Position numbers and translations under genes: made by a program. Positions 9,414 through 20,654 of a DNA stretch of 64,000 nucleotides are shown piece by piece (positions within the stretch are counted from its first letter, which is position 1; each line of letters begins with the position of its first letter). Location of the stretch: NCBI GenBank assembly GCA_014529385.2, contig CM043963.1, forward strand, positions 74,777,912-74,841,911, written 5' to 3'. A model generated the notes under the pieces. That model worked only from the letters and a program-made list of their open reading frames with translations. It ran no database searches and was not told where the DNA came from. The DNA comes from Adiantum capillus-veneris. Taxonomy: Eukaryota; Streptophyta; Polypodiopsida; Polypodiales; Pteridaceae.

Positions 9414-9670
9414 CACATTGTACAATCACAACTATGACCCATTGGTGGGATTGGATGTCTTTTATGAGGAAGAAGATAATCAAGGGAAGGACAAAGTCAA
9501 GGCAAAGACCATTGAAACAACATGACCAACAGAAGCAAAGTCGGAAGAACTGCATGAAGAGAAGAAGGAATTCGCACCCCCCACTAAAAATCTTGAAGAG
9601 CAACCTCTACAAGAGGAGTCCTACCATAGCCCGAGCAAGATTTTGCGCGCAAAGCAAAACTCGAGCGAAG

Positions 9671-10935
9671 ATCTATAGTTGTGGTATTGGCACCGCTTGA
9701 AAAAATAGAAAAAATGGCCATGATCATTATGACACTTCTCACGAGAATATATAGTACTTTTGAAAAAAACAGACATAGTTTCTCTTGTATATGAAGCAAT
9801 ATTTCAAAAATAACCATAAACCTTCACGGCACCTCACATGAGGATTTTAAATCTTAACCAAATTCATTAATAAAGTACGTAGTATTTGTCCATAATCCAA
9901 AATATTAGAACATCTATAGTTGTGGTATTATCACCGCTCGAAAAAATAATAAAAATGGCCATAACCATTATGCCTCCTCTCACCAAAAACAAAGCAAAAC
10001 AAACATAGTACTCTTTAAAAAAATTGGACATAGTTTCCCTTGTATATGAAGCAATATTTCAAAAATAACCATAAACCTTCACGGCACTTCAAATGAGGAT
10101 TTTAAACCTTAACCAAATCCATCAAAATAGTACATACTACTTATCCACAATCCAAAATATTAGAACATCTATAGTTGTGGTATTATCACCGCTCGAAAAA
10201 AATAATAAAAATGGCCATAACCATTATGTCTCCTCTCACAAAAAACAAAGCAAAACAAGCATAGTACTTTTTAAAAAAATTGGACATAGTTTCCCTTGTA
10301 TATGAAGCAATATTTCAAAAATAACCATAAACCTTCACGGAACCTCACATGAGGATTTTAAATCTTAACCAAATCCATCAAAATAGTACATACTACTTAT
10401 CCACAATCCAAAATATTAGAACATCTATAGTTGTGGTATTATCATCGCTCGAAAAAATAGTAAGAATGGCCATAACCATTATGCCTCCTCTCACAAAAAA
10501 CAAAGAAAAACAAACATAGTACTTTTTAAAAAAACTGGACATAGTTTCCCTTGTACATGAAGCAATATTTCAAAAATAATCATAAGCCTTCACGGCACCT
10601 CACATGAGGATTTTAAACCTTAACCAAATCCATCAAAACAGTACATACTACTTATCCCCAATCCAAAATATTAGAACATGTATATAGTTGTGGTATTATC
10701 ACCACTCGAAAAAATAATAAAAATGGCCATAACCATTATCCCTCCTCTCATGAAAAACAAAGCAAAACAAGCATAGTACTTCTTTAAAAAATGGGCATAG
10801 TTTCCCTTGTACATGAAGCAATATTTCAAAAATAATCATAAGCCTTCACGACACCTCGCATGAGGATTTTAAACCTTAACCAAATCCATCAAAACAATAC
10901 ATACTACTTATCCACAATCCAAAATATTAGAACAT
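9671..10935. repeat. Satellite-like array, ~256-bp unit, five copies
   Basis: Units start at ATCTATAGTTGTGGTATT (9671, 9912, 10,167 and 10,423) and at a variant near 10,679; the array ends near 10,935. Spacings are 241, 255, 256, 256 and 256 bp. Each unit contains a poly(A)-rich stretch, CATAGTTTCCCTTGTAYATGAAGC and TTCACGGCACCTCACATGAGG-like text (variable sites included). Copies are highly similar, so expansion is fairly recent. Short ORFs inside are chance. Confidence 0.9.
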
Positions 10936-11310
10936 CAATTGTTAAAAGTTTCCATCGTGATATAACGAGATTCTTATGAACACAACAAGACATGAATTTG
11001 AATTTTAACATCCACCAATGTTATAAATCCATTGTTCTCATGATGACTCACACTCATCATCAATGAATATGTTATGTCTCTGATACCTCTCAGGGATGCA
11101 AGAATCATGCCGCGTATCTACTACCATAATTCTAGCCATCTACTCTGCGTAGACCGGCAATGCACTTCCATTAAAAAAAAAAATTGTGAAGTTAAACAAC
11201 AAACAAGTAATATAGGCAGTATCGATGATCAATAAATACCAACGCTGATACAAAAATAGTGACAAAAAAGTTGAGAGCAATGTCAATGTCAAAGTAAGAG
11301 GTGGGCCTCA
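10936..11310. other. Spacer between satellite and methyltransferase-like gene
   Basis: AT-rich, with no ORF or repeat of note. It would hold the 3' untranslated region of the minus-strand gene if that gene is transcribed. Confidence 0.4.
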
Positions 11311-13982
11311 CTAGTCGTCAAAGGGATTGACACGCAATGGCATGTCACTCTCATCATCAATATCTAAAGAGGTGGACACCTCCTCTCTGCCTCGGCGAAG
11401 CAACGATAACACATATCCTGAAATCAATGGCTCATCAATGTCGACTGCAACACATGCTCGTCCTGAAGCCAAGCAAGCTGCTAGTACAGGGGTTGTGCCA
11501 CATCTAATCTCCAAAAAAATACCTCATCGTCGGCAAAGCAGCTCCACAAAACATGCAATGAAAGAATGGCTCCACTGCAGTCCTCCTCGCAATGGCTTGC
11601 CTAATAATGATCTAGCCTGAGAGAGCTTCGGAAGGTGATGCACCATAAAAGAATCCGAAGAGTTCATACCAAGACCGGAGAACAAGGCAGTGCTTTCTGA
11701 TACAAAGCAAGGTGGACGCATACCCACTCTGTGAATCATAAATAGCATAGAGCAATTACACTGCAAAACTAGAGACATGATTAGAGAAAACAACAAGACA
11801 AAGTGCTGAAATATTGATGTAAAAACAAACGTATCACCTCCACACGACCACCAAAACTCGCCACATAACCATATGCTCCATGATGGAGCACTACAATGCG
11901 TCGATGAACCACCATCTCTGAAGCACGAGAAAATCTCTCCACCCAGCCAACGGCCTCTCCTATTATTTTAACTAAATATCAATAATAAATACCACAAATA
12001 TTGCAATTTTTTTGCATGACTGTAAACAAGATAGACCTGCCAAAGAAACCATGATCAAAAGCCATCCAAAATCCGCCAATGTCGAGAATGCCAAATGAAC
12101 GCCAGCACGTACATGATCCTCAATGAAAATGTCCCAGCAAGGTGAAGTAGAGGAGCCTAAGAGGGGCCCACCAAATGGAAGATCTAAGAAAATCAAATCT
12201 GCAACCCATGAAACTGATTCGTGCCGCGGGTATACAAGATAGAGTGAGAGCGTGCCCGCACGAGATGCTCGTGTACAAGGACCCATGCAAGATTACGGAT
12301 CCCCACCCTATAGTCTGCAGCAATGGCAATGTAGTCCCCAACAATATCCATGCATCGAGTATCCATAGAACTAGAGAGACAATGAGATGGAGACTCCATA
12401 ATATAAACAAAAGAGATACTCTTTCGAGACACGATCGTGCGAGGAGCAACTAAGACATTACAGTGAGGTTTAATAAGCCATGCATCAACCACGTGGAAGG
12501 AAAGCATTAACAAATGTTTTTGTAGTTTACCTGGAGGTGGCTCCACCTCCTCCTCAATGATTGGATCCACAACCCTTTCCTTTTCCTTTTGTGAGTTGCA
12601 CATAGCTAAAATAGAACACTTCAAATCAGAGCACTGTAACTTTTAGATAGGTAAATATGAGCATGATCAAACATATCTGCATGACTCTCTTCTACTATGT
12701 CTACTGGTGGAACCTTCATCGTAGCATCCTTTGATATCATCTCTTGTAGCTCTCTTTCACATCCAAGAACATGGATCCACAACCCTTTCCTTTTCCTTTT
12801 GTGAGTTGCACATAGCTAAAATAGAACACTTCAAATCAGAGCACTGTAACTTTTAGATAGGTAAATATGAGCATGATCAAACATATCTGCACGACTCTCT
12901 TCTACTATGTCTACTGGTGGAACCTTCATCGCAGCATCCTTTGATATCATCTCTTGTAGCTCTCTTTCATGTCCAAGAACATGGACCTTCTCCATATCTA
13001 TCCACCATGGACAATTATCTATCTCCCAAGGAGTCAATGTGTGCATACTAGAGGGATACATTCTTGTGTCTTGGATCGCTAGTTGAGTCCATTGTCTAGA
13101 GAGAAAGGGCATGGCAGGCAAGACACTCTTGGTAACCAAGAACATGAAGAATCTACAAAGGTCAATTATGTGACACGAAGGTTACAAAACAATAACAACG
13201 AATAATATATATCTAAGTTAGTGATTCACCTGAAAGCCAAATGTTGTGCCGCCATTCTCAATGTATACACCTTCTTTAATGTCTGCTTATCGATATCCTT
13301 AGTCTTCACTCCAAGAGACACCTCTATTGTAAATAGATAGGGCCTCGCCTCAAATTTAATTTCTTCAAAGTAGAATGCAAGAGTGCAGTCATGCTGCAAA
13401 GGCACCCCGCCTGGCACATCCAAAAGATCTGACACAATCTGAAATGCCCTCTGAAAAACCCGGGCCAAAAAACCCTCTCTGCAAAGCCAGCTACAATCCC
13501 AAATAAAAAGAGGAGACAAAGTTAGACTTATATATAAAGACATGATATATTTAGTACTTTGAATCTTACCTATACTTACATGCGAAGGACGTGATCTCCC
13601 TTTTTCAGACCATATGCACTCCTTGTAATCTTGTCTGCTTCCAATAATGAAACCCAATGAATCTTGTTTTGCACAGGGGTGTCTTGAAGTGCTATTAAGT
13701 TCAGCTTCTCCAATGTAGCCCAACTATCAAGACCCCATTTTAAATACAAAACTCTTACTAGCCAATCCGTCCCAAGATTGGGATCAACAATGTTAAGCAA
13801 CTGAAAATTTTAATATTGCAAATGACAAGTACTTAAGGATCCATGTTATCTACATACCTTACAATTCGATCCTGATATTTGTGAGTAATCTCTTCACAAA
13901 TTCTCTCTTCTTCTTTCTGATGCTCTTCCGCAGACAAGCTTTGTTGGATAAGAGCAACTCGCTTTTCTTTTTCTTTTGTCAT
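11311..13982 (-). pseudogene. Spliced gene with DNA-methyltransferase-like C-terminus
   Basis: I infer eight minus-strand exons: 13982-13863, 13800-13580, 13490-13230, 13152-~12,9xx, 12605-12531, 12449-12037, 11959-11838 and 11760-11311. Most junctions are GT-AG and keep frame across introns; the exon 4 donor was not found. The N-terminus is a K/E-rich coil, and the next ~200 residues are unrecognised. Exon 6 has FLDLPFGGP, resembling motif IV (DPPY/F), and exon 8 has EIRCGTTPVLAACL then VAVDID, resembling SAM-binding motif I (GxGTT). Motif IV before I is the beta-class order of N4/N6 amino-methyltransferases. Breaks are an in-frame TGA at 11,526-11,524 (CGA-to-TGA would explain it), a frame change near 12,210-12,240, and a 210-bp tandem duplication. 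Its head-to-head neighbour is a transposase. Confidence 0.55.
12562..12981. repeat. 210-bp tandem duplication inside methyltransferase-like gene
   Basis: Units 12,562-12,771 and 12,772-12,981 differ at only a few bases. The length is exactly 70 codons, and the duplicated part spans the end of exon 4, the following intron region and the start of exon 5. It therefore repeats a coding block (ELQEMISKDA, VPPVDIVEES) and an acceptor site. Confidence 0.9.
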
Positions 13983-15676
13983 TTGAAGAGGCTAATGCAA
14001 ATTGGATAGCAGTCATCACATTTTATTTTGGGGGTCCCAACATGGTTGTACCATCTAAGGAAAGGTCTTGCATGTTTCATTGGGAGCAATCGATGATCCG
14101 GCATACTACTAAGTGTACCAAACCTTCCTCACAAGAGGAACACAAAATTAAATGCCAAAAATGGCAAAATGCACCATCAGAGATTCAAGCAGATATTTGC
14201 AAAGGAGAGCTTCGTCGCCTTTGGAGAGCAGGGCATGCTGTTGATGGTGAAGTTTCATGTTTAGAGACATGGTTGGCTTGGTGGGATATCAGAGTTTCAC
14301 ATTGGGGAAGAAGATTTGTTATGCAAGATGAGTCTGCCATTTTTGTGCCAAATACTAACTTGTCTGAGAGTAAACATGCCAGTGCATGTGGGCATGCTTT
14401 GGTTTCAAAGAGGAAATTAGTTTATATGAAGCCGCAGGGGTAGATATGGAAATGGTTGTACTACAAAGTGTTAAGTACAATGCATACCTTAAAGGTGCAA
14501 AGACATGTAGTGGTCCCAGAATACAACACCTTGCACAAAGATTTTTAAATCATTCATCCACTGCCTCGGCTGCAACGAAGTTGGTCAATCTTACACACTG
14601 CTCAATGGACGAAATGGGTTTGCAAAGTCCAGAGATGAATAGGTCAAATATAAGGGAGAAGAGCATAAAGAAAAAGAGACCAATCTTTGTGGATGTTGGT
14701 GTTGTGCTGGAGGATGATAGCCACAGGCCCGAGTATGCCACAGTCACTGAACCCATTGGTGGAACAAAGTATGCACGTGCACATGGGGAAACAAAGTATT
14801 GGCCTAAGGTGACTGTTGCAAAAACGGTATGGGCAATTATAAGAACTAAACCTGGACGTAAAATGACATGTTTTGGAATTTTGCAAGATCAAACAGATAG
14901 ATGTGGACAATTCATTAATCAAGGCTCGCCTAATATTAATTCTAGGGTAGCTGCACCGTGCTTTTTGGGGTCGAAGAAAATATCCCTCGTCAGGATCAAA
15001 GCCTGGGGGGATTGTTGAGGGTTATGTATGGTTCTGCAATGCTAGTAACATGCACACATGGAAGATTCATGACATGGTGGTGGGGCCACCTGGACCTGCA
15101 CCATGGGTTTGGAGGGTCGTAGAGGGCACAAATCTACTACCACATGAGGTAGAAAAACTCCAAGCACATGGATTTGTACTTCAACAACAACATGGGGTAG
15201 AATGTGCAACTGTAAACGGGCCGGGCATTCAAGCAGCAAATAGAGTTCCAAGTGCCTTTCAGCCCAAATACATGGATGGCAAGATTATTAAATGGCACTC
15301 AAAGCTAACAAAAGAATTTCATACCATAATTGAAGTTATGGCAACAACATTACATACCATAATTGAATTCATGGCAACAACATTAGTTAAAGAGGTAATT
15401 GTTGTGTGCATGTTTTCTACATTAGCACAGAGGGGTCAAGGGCAAAGAGAGTTTCATACTCTGTGACATTGTCCGATTTTCCAAGATGTACATGTGAGGA
15501 CTTCCAAAAGAGAGAGTCCAAGAGGTTGACATATGTGCCATGCAATCATATTTACTATGTGTTTCTCTAAATTTTGGGTTTGGACTCTCATGCCCATGAG
15601 TTCATGCACCAAGCACCCCTAACGAAGCTGGAGTTGTTTCAAGCTTTGGGAGGATTGGGGCCAAATGTGAAACAAT
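13976..15676 (+). pseudogene. MULE-type transposase, C-terminal half with SWIM finger
   Basis: Text runs EANANWIAV, CMFHWEQSMIRHTTK, WLAWWDIRVSHWG, VPNTNLSESKHAS, SLYEAAGVDME and, in three successive frames, reaches a SWIM zinc finger at 15,487-15,549 (C-T-C ... C-N-H), then LGLDSHAHEFMHQ. The order of a DDE-like middle followed by SWIM is that of Mutator-like transposases; the Glu of NLSES is a candidate third catalytic residue. Frame changes occur near 14,395, 15,010 and 15,440, and a TAA at ~15,568 cuts the tail. The N-terminal half is missing here. A pyrimidine-rich tract and AG at 13,988 could be a splice acceptor. Confidence 0.6.
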
Positions 15677-15814
15677 AGTTAAAGTGCCTCTAGATGTAAA
15701 GGTTTTGTGTGGTATGTAGTTTGAAATGTAGTGGTATTTTGTCTACTTATGATAAGCCCTAGTTTGTGAGAGATTAGCACAAGTTTTGAGAGTGCATTCT
15801 ATTAATGTTTCTTG

Positions 15815-16057
15815 TAAATTTCGTATGTGTTTGTAAAGAAATGAACACTATTTTGTTTTAGACAATGTAAGATGCAACGGGTTTGCTACATAATCTTTAT
15901 TGAAGATTGGGGTTATGTTCTTCATTCAATTTCTTTTCTCAGTTTTTTGGTGGCTCGGTTAGTTCAAGTGCCTCTCTTAAATTTTTCATATACGTTTGCG
16001 AAAAAATTAACATTATGGATATTTTGTTATAAACAAAGTAAGATACAACAAGTTCGC
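15815..16057. repeat. Diverged direct duplication after the transposase
   Basis: 15,815-15,885 and ~15,980-16,057 share text around ACGGGTTTGCT / ACAAGTTCGCT and GTAAGATRCAAC, with many substitutions. It is probably old and non-coding, lying in the transposase 3' flank. Confidence 0.4.
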
Positions 16058-16378
16058 TTATCTAACCTATCTCGCTCAGTTTTTTGTTTGCTCGGAAGTA
16101 CTTGCTCGGGGATGGGGATTCCGTCTACAAGAAGAGCCAAGCACTCACATTCAAGAGATTTTTTAAGTACAGATAGATGTTTTAGGAATTCATAAGCATC
16201 CCATAAAGACTGAACAGAGAGTAGCAGATCAAGTGCATGTGAAGATGCAAAAAGAAGAGATGCCTACACATCAACATAAAGCAAGTACATCTTGACAAGT
16301 AGAGAACTAGGAAGAGTTAGATATGTTTTAAAGATATCCTCATGAAGTTGTGGATAGGATGAAAGATTAAGTCTATGA

Positions 16379-16711
16379 GTGACACCAAAAGATCCATCAC
16401 CGCCGATAGCTTTAAAGCTTGCAATGACAAGTCTTGAGGTGGTCAAATCTTTCAATAATGCGATTAGCAAGGAAATAGAGAGTACCAACAAGAAACTAAA
16501 AGAAATGACAACAAAATTTGAAGCAAACATAGAAGTCTTAAGGTCAACAACGCAGCATCAAGAGCAACACATAAAAGAGTTGACCACTACCTTACAAAAT
16601 ACTAACTCTTTTGCTCAAAGGGTCCAAGTCCAGCTTGATGTAGCAAATGCTCCGCTAGCACAATCAGAATCTCAATGCCAAGAACAGACTCAGGTACTCA
16701 ACCAACTATGA
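16379..16711 (+). CDS. Coiled-coil ORF of unknown origin
   Basis: A 110-codon open frame (VVKSFNNAISKEIESTNKKL, KEMTTKFEANIEVLR) has heptad-like charge and leucine spacing. Similar coiled text follows to ~16,850. Comparable coil-rich text (EIAHLKEENRKAQEDIKAQ) appears directly after the chromovirus 3' LTR at 25,440-25,545, so the chromovirus may have landed in one older coiled-coil-encoding repeat. The family is not recognised. Confidence 0.35.
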   Translation: MTPKDPSPPIALKLAMTSLEVVKSFNNAISKEIESTNKKLKEMTTKFEANIEVLRSTTQHQEQHIKELTTTLQNTNSFAQRVQVQLDVANAPLAQSESQCQEQTQVLNQL

Positions 16712-17001
16712 GAAAATCCCACTCTGGTGACATTGCAAAATATTGATGAAGCCTACATATCCCTTGGAGCAACAGACTAAAGAACTAGAAATGGAATTCA
16801 AGCTCGAGCAAATGCAATACCGAGAACTATCCTTCAAATTTATGCTGTCATAATAATCAATATCTAATTCTCCTAAATTATTTTCTCATGTTAAACTGAT
16901 CATTTAATATGGGGAAGTGCGAGCGGCGGAGAAAAAGCTAGAATATTGGTTAAGCTAGCAGATTGGCCACAGTAGGGATCCAAAGGAGGGAAAATAGGGA
17001 T

Positions 17002-17016
17002 CCAAAGGGGGGGGCA
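17002..17016 (+). other. Polypurine-like tract left of the chromovirus 5' LTR
   Basis: CCAAAGGGGGGGGCA sits 2 bp before TGTAAAAGAGCC, the apparent LTR start at 17,019. A polypurine tract belongs upstream of a 3' LTR, so its presence before the left LTR is unexpected. It may belong to an earlier element that shared this LTR. Confidence 0.5.
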
Positions 17017-17018
17017 TC

Positions 17019-17225
17019 TGTAAAAGAGCCATGTGCAACAATGGGCTTAAAAGACCCTAAGGTTCAGCCCATTAAGACTTCCAAAATGCTAAGGTTCCAA
17101 AATTCAAAGGTTGTGTCCAAAGGTCAAACATTGGAAGAATTGGATGCTTTGTGTGTGTCCCAAAAGTCTTTGGCAATCCCTACATAGGAGGGGGCGAGCC
17201 TTGCAAGTACGGGATGAGAGAGAAA

Positions 17226-17288
<63 letters not shown>

Positions 17289-17428
17289 GCTCCCTTTACA
17301 CAAAGGGAATGAGGGACACATGTCAGCTCCCTAGCCTAGATGCCCACAAGGTGTACCCAATTCCTATTGGATGGCCTTGGAGGTGGACCAATGAGAATTA
17401 GCCTTGCAAGTAGGGAATGAGAGAGAAA

Positions 17429-17473
<45 letters not shown>

Positions 17474-18666
17474 GCTCCCTTTACACAAAGGGATTCAGGG
17501 ACACATGTCAGCTCCCTAGCCTACATGCCCACAAGGTGTACCCAATTCCTATTGGATGGCATTGGAGGTGTACCAATGAGAATTAGACTAGATTAAATCT
17601 ATTTTAATCAATTAAAAAATACTTAATAAAATAACCAATAAGAATTAAGATCTCTAGAAGACTATTGGGCAGTCTCCCAAGGGGACCAATGAGCATTCAG
17701 CAGCCCAATTGCTTGCCTAATTCCTATTGGCCAGGAGGCAAAGGGGTCCAATGAGAGTTTAGTTGAATTAAATAATTACCTAAAGCTCTCACAAAAGGGG
17801 AAAGGGGGAAACATGTCAGAAGGCTATCACTTATGCTGCTTAATTACCATTGGCTAAGCCTGGGGAGGTCCAATAGGATGCTAGCAAGAGCAAATAGCAA
17901 GAGGGGTCGACCAAGGGAGAGAGGGGGCTGATTTTTCAAAGGCATTATCACCTACACACTCACACTAGCTCATGTGTGAAGTAAAGGAGACTCTCTCTTC
18001 TTCTCAAGCTTTAATGGAAAGCTTATCACCTACTCCAAGCTTGTGAGAAGGGAGGCCTACACCAACAACTCTTGGCTTTGTGATGCAAATCCAACCAAGA
18101 TCCAAGCTTCAATGCATGCTCATCTCCTCTACCATGCTAATTACTAAGCTAAGCTATGCTAATATGAGTGATTATGTGAGGAGATGTACATCTTTCTCGT
18201 AAGAATACTCCTTCTTCCTCTCAATCTACTCTCATACCCCGCTAGCTCTCACCATCTTCGAAGGTGTGTGAGGTCTTGGGTCTGAGACCGTGAGGGAATT
18301 GATGTTGTGTTTGATAAGTGTTTTGCGTAGTGCATGAATTTTCCATCTTCATTGCACTAGCTAGTATTGAAGGAACACAAGAAATTGTATTGTAAAATGT
18401 CTCTCTTGATGGGAGAAACCATAATACAAAGCCTTTTGGAGGGAGGACCGGCTCCATGCAAATCCGGTCCTCAAATGTTATCAATTGCTTAATTTCTCTC
18501 TCTTTTGAAGTATTGTTCATGCTATCTATCTAGGTGTTATGCTTTTTGTTGCTCTCTCCGCCCAAGCACTCTTGTTATTCTCATTAGGAAGTTATTCTAA
18601 TGAAATGTTCACTATGTTCATGCTATTTTCCGCTACACGCAAGTTACTAGACCATTAAATGTTACA
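17019..18666 (+). repeat. 5' LTR of chromovirus, with internal module duplication
   Basis: TGTAAAAG start and GTTACA end. The segment 17,197-17,399 is repeated at 17,400-17,585, each copy holding a (CA)n run (about 60 and 42 bp) followed by AGCTCCCTTTACACAAAGGG. The right LTR has this module once with ~18 bp of CA. The bases before 17,067 have no counterpart in the right LTR. Confidence 0.85.
17197..17585. repeat. Tandem ~195-bp module with (CA)n microsatellites
   Basis: Two module copies inside the left LTR, each containing a pure CA tract (17,228-17,287 and 17,431-17,472). Slippage or unequal exchange at the CA tract is a simple origin. Translated ORFs over it (THTHTH or VCVCVC) are artefacts. 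Confidence 0.9.
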
Positions 18667-18667
18667 T

Positions 18668-18679
18668 TGGTATCAGAGC
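18668..18679 (+). other. Primer-binding site, tRNA-iMet
   Basis: TGGTATCAGAGC begins one base after the left LTR end at 18,666. It is the standard initiator-Met primer site of plant LTR elements. Confidence 0.9.
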
Positions 18680-19068
18680 ACAAGGTTTCTCTTTTCTTGC
18701 TCAAGAAGGGAGGTCCTCAAGCTAGCTATAAATGGTTGGTACTATTAATTGCATGTGAGTAAGTAGAATAGGGATTTTTCAGCCTTGTAGTGCACCGGCC
18801 TTTGTGCAGCTAACGGGGCATCACTGCCGAGAGCTATGGTCTTAATAGTGGAGTCCTACAGCACTTGCCTACAGCTTAACCACTATTGAGCTATTAGAAG
18901 CTTGACAGGAGCCGGTGTTGTTTTGGTGTTGAACGACCCTCTCTTCTATTCCTTGCAATTAATGGTATTCGAGCCACGGATACAGTAGGTTGAGTGCTTT
19001 TTCTAAAGGGGTAAAGAGGACTAGCAACTAGGGCTTGAAGTGCCAAAGTACACCTAAAAGTTGTTACA

Positions 19069-20654
19069 ATGGCTAACAATAGTAAAGAGAGTGAAATTAA
19101 TGTTGATAACTTTGATTTTGCTAATGAGCAAGCTACTAATGATGCCCCAATGCTTGTTAACTATCTTGTTTCTAGGCTTCAACAAGCCATGGGCAATCCA
19201 TCCCTCCAAAGTGAAGTGCAACGGCAGCTTTGTGCTCATGGGATCCTCCAAGCTCCCCACCATGACGAGAGAACACCTAGGAAGTCTCCTTACGAGACTT
19301 CCAAAAGAGTTCTCTCTCCAATTCGGGAAGAAGAAGAGGATCCCTATGAAGGGCTCAGAAATTTGCTCCTTAATGACGCATCTCCTCTCAAAGGAGAATT
19401 CAAGAGCCTCCACCGAAGGAACAAGAAAGAAGTGAGTCTCCCGTCACCTCGACGGAGATGGATCCATGAAGACGGCGGACTAAACACTCTCCATCACCTC
19501 CAAAACGGAGAAGACCATCGCATACTTATCCACACCATACTTCAAAGAGGGATGACAAAAAGCAAGAGAAGAAAAAGGTGAGAAAGAGAACACCCTCTTC
19601 TCCATCTTCTTCATCCTCTTCCTCTTATGAAAGTGATGGTCAAGACAACGAAGATCAAGGCAAGAAGAAGGCAATAAAGAGGTCACCCTCTTCTCCATCT
19701 TCCTCAAATTATTCATCTTTTGAAGAAAGTGATGGTGCAACCTTTGAACCATCAAAAAGAAGAGGCCATAGGAAATCCTATGCTGCGTGGAAGAGGTCAT
19801 CCAAGCTCAAGAAGTTCAAAGGGGGAGGGAAGAGCAACTCTTTCCTTACCTACGATGGCACTTTTGGTGCTACAAACAAAGTCTTGGCCTTTATCCAACA
19901 ATTCGATGCGGCGTTTGGAGATGAGGGCTTCACGGAGTCCTCTAAGCTATGCCATGTAGCTATGCACTTTCAAAAGTCTGCCAGACAATGGTGGTATAGT
20001 CTACGGGCCAATGGTGAAGCTCCACGAACATGGAAAGCTTTAAGAGCTTCCATTATGAAGTAGTTTTTGGCCACCGATGCCAAAGACAAAGTACTCACCC
20101 AATGGCGAAGCTTGAAGCTCTCTCCCTATGAATCCATCCACAAATATGTAGACAAGTTTTGGGACCTACAACTCAAATCCACTGTCTTCAAAAACTTGGT
20201 TTTTGGAGAGCAAAAGCAGCACTTTTGTGCAAGCTAAACCAAAGAAAGGGTGGAGTATGTCAACTCCCAAAGGTCATGCACCATATCGGCGGTAATACAT
20301 CATACGATGGTGGCCTCTCAAATCAATTTCCAAACAAAGACTAAGAGGAATTCTAAGCCCCCTGAAAACAAGGGTTCCAATAAGCCTATGGGGAAGGACA
20401 ATGTCCAAAAGTCTCCTAAGGGCAACTCCAACAAAGCTAAAGAGAAGAGAGTTTATAAAGGAAAAAATAAACTCTCTCCTAAAGAGCTTGAGTGTTATCA
20501 CAAGGATAACCGGTGTTTCAAGTGCGACGAACAAGGGCATGCGTACCGCGCTTGTCCCCAAAAGAACAACCACCATGATCCTCCTAGAGCTACCTGGTCA
20601 AAATCCAAGAGGAGGAAACTCACCACAAAGGATCTCCTCTATGCCATGCTTTGA
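19069..20654 (+). pseudogene. Chromovirus gag
   Basis: ATG 19,069 follows a ~390-bp leader. The first 170 codons are open, then a +/-1 shift near 19,578 leads to the main frame with poly-Ser stretches, the gag core (LAFIQQFDAAFGDE, MHFQKSARQWWYSLRANGE) and a perfect CX2CX4HX4C knuckle CFKCDEQGHAYRAC near 20,515. Stops at 20,061 (TAG) and ~20,236 (TAA) break it. Gag would form the particle; knuckle and core are both preserved in text despite the breaks. Confidence 0.8.

Noticed and set aside
9410-10305. Lys/Arg-rich ORFs at the satellite edge
   Set aside because: They do not repeat with the satellite in a consistent frame and lack motifs.
12120-12449. Leucine-rich minus-strand ORF resembling membrane segments
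   Set aside because: It is the wrong frame of the methyltransferase-like exon 6; the spliced frame is supported by phase and motifs.
17124-17321. Minus-strand ORF of alternating Val-Cys
   Set aside because: It is the translation of a (CA)n microsatellite inside an LTR.
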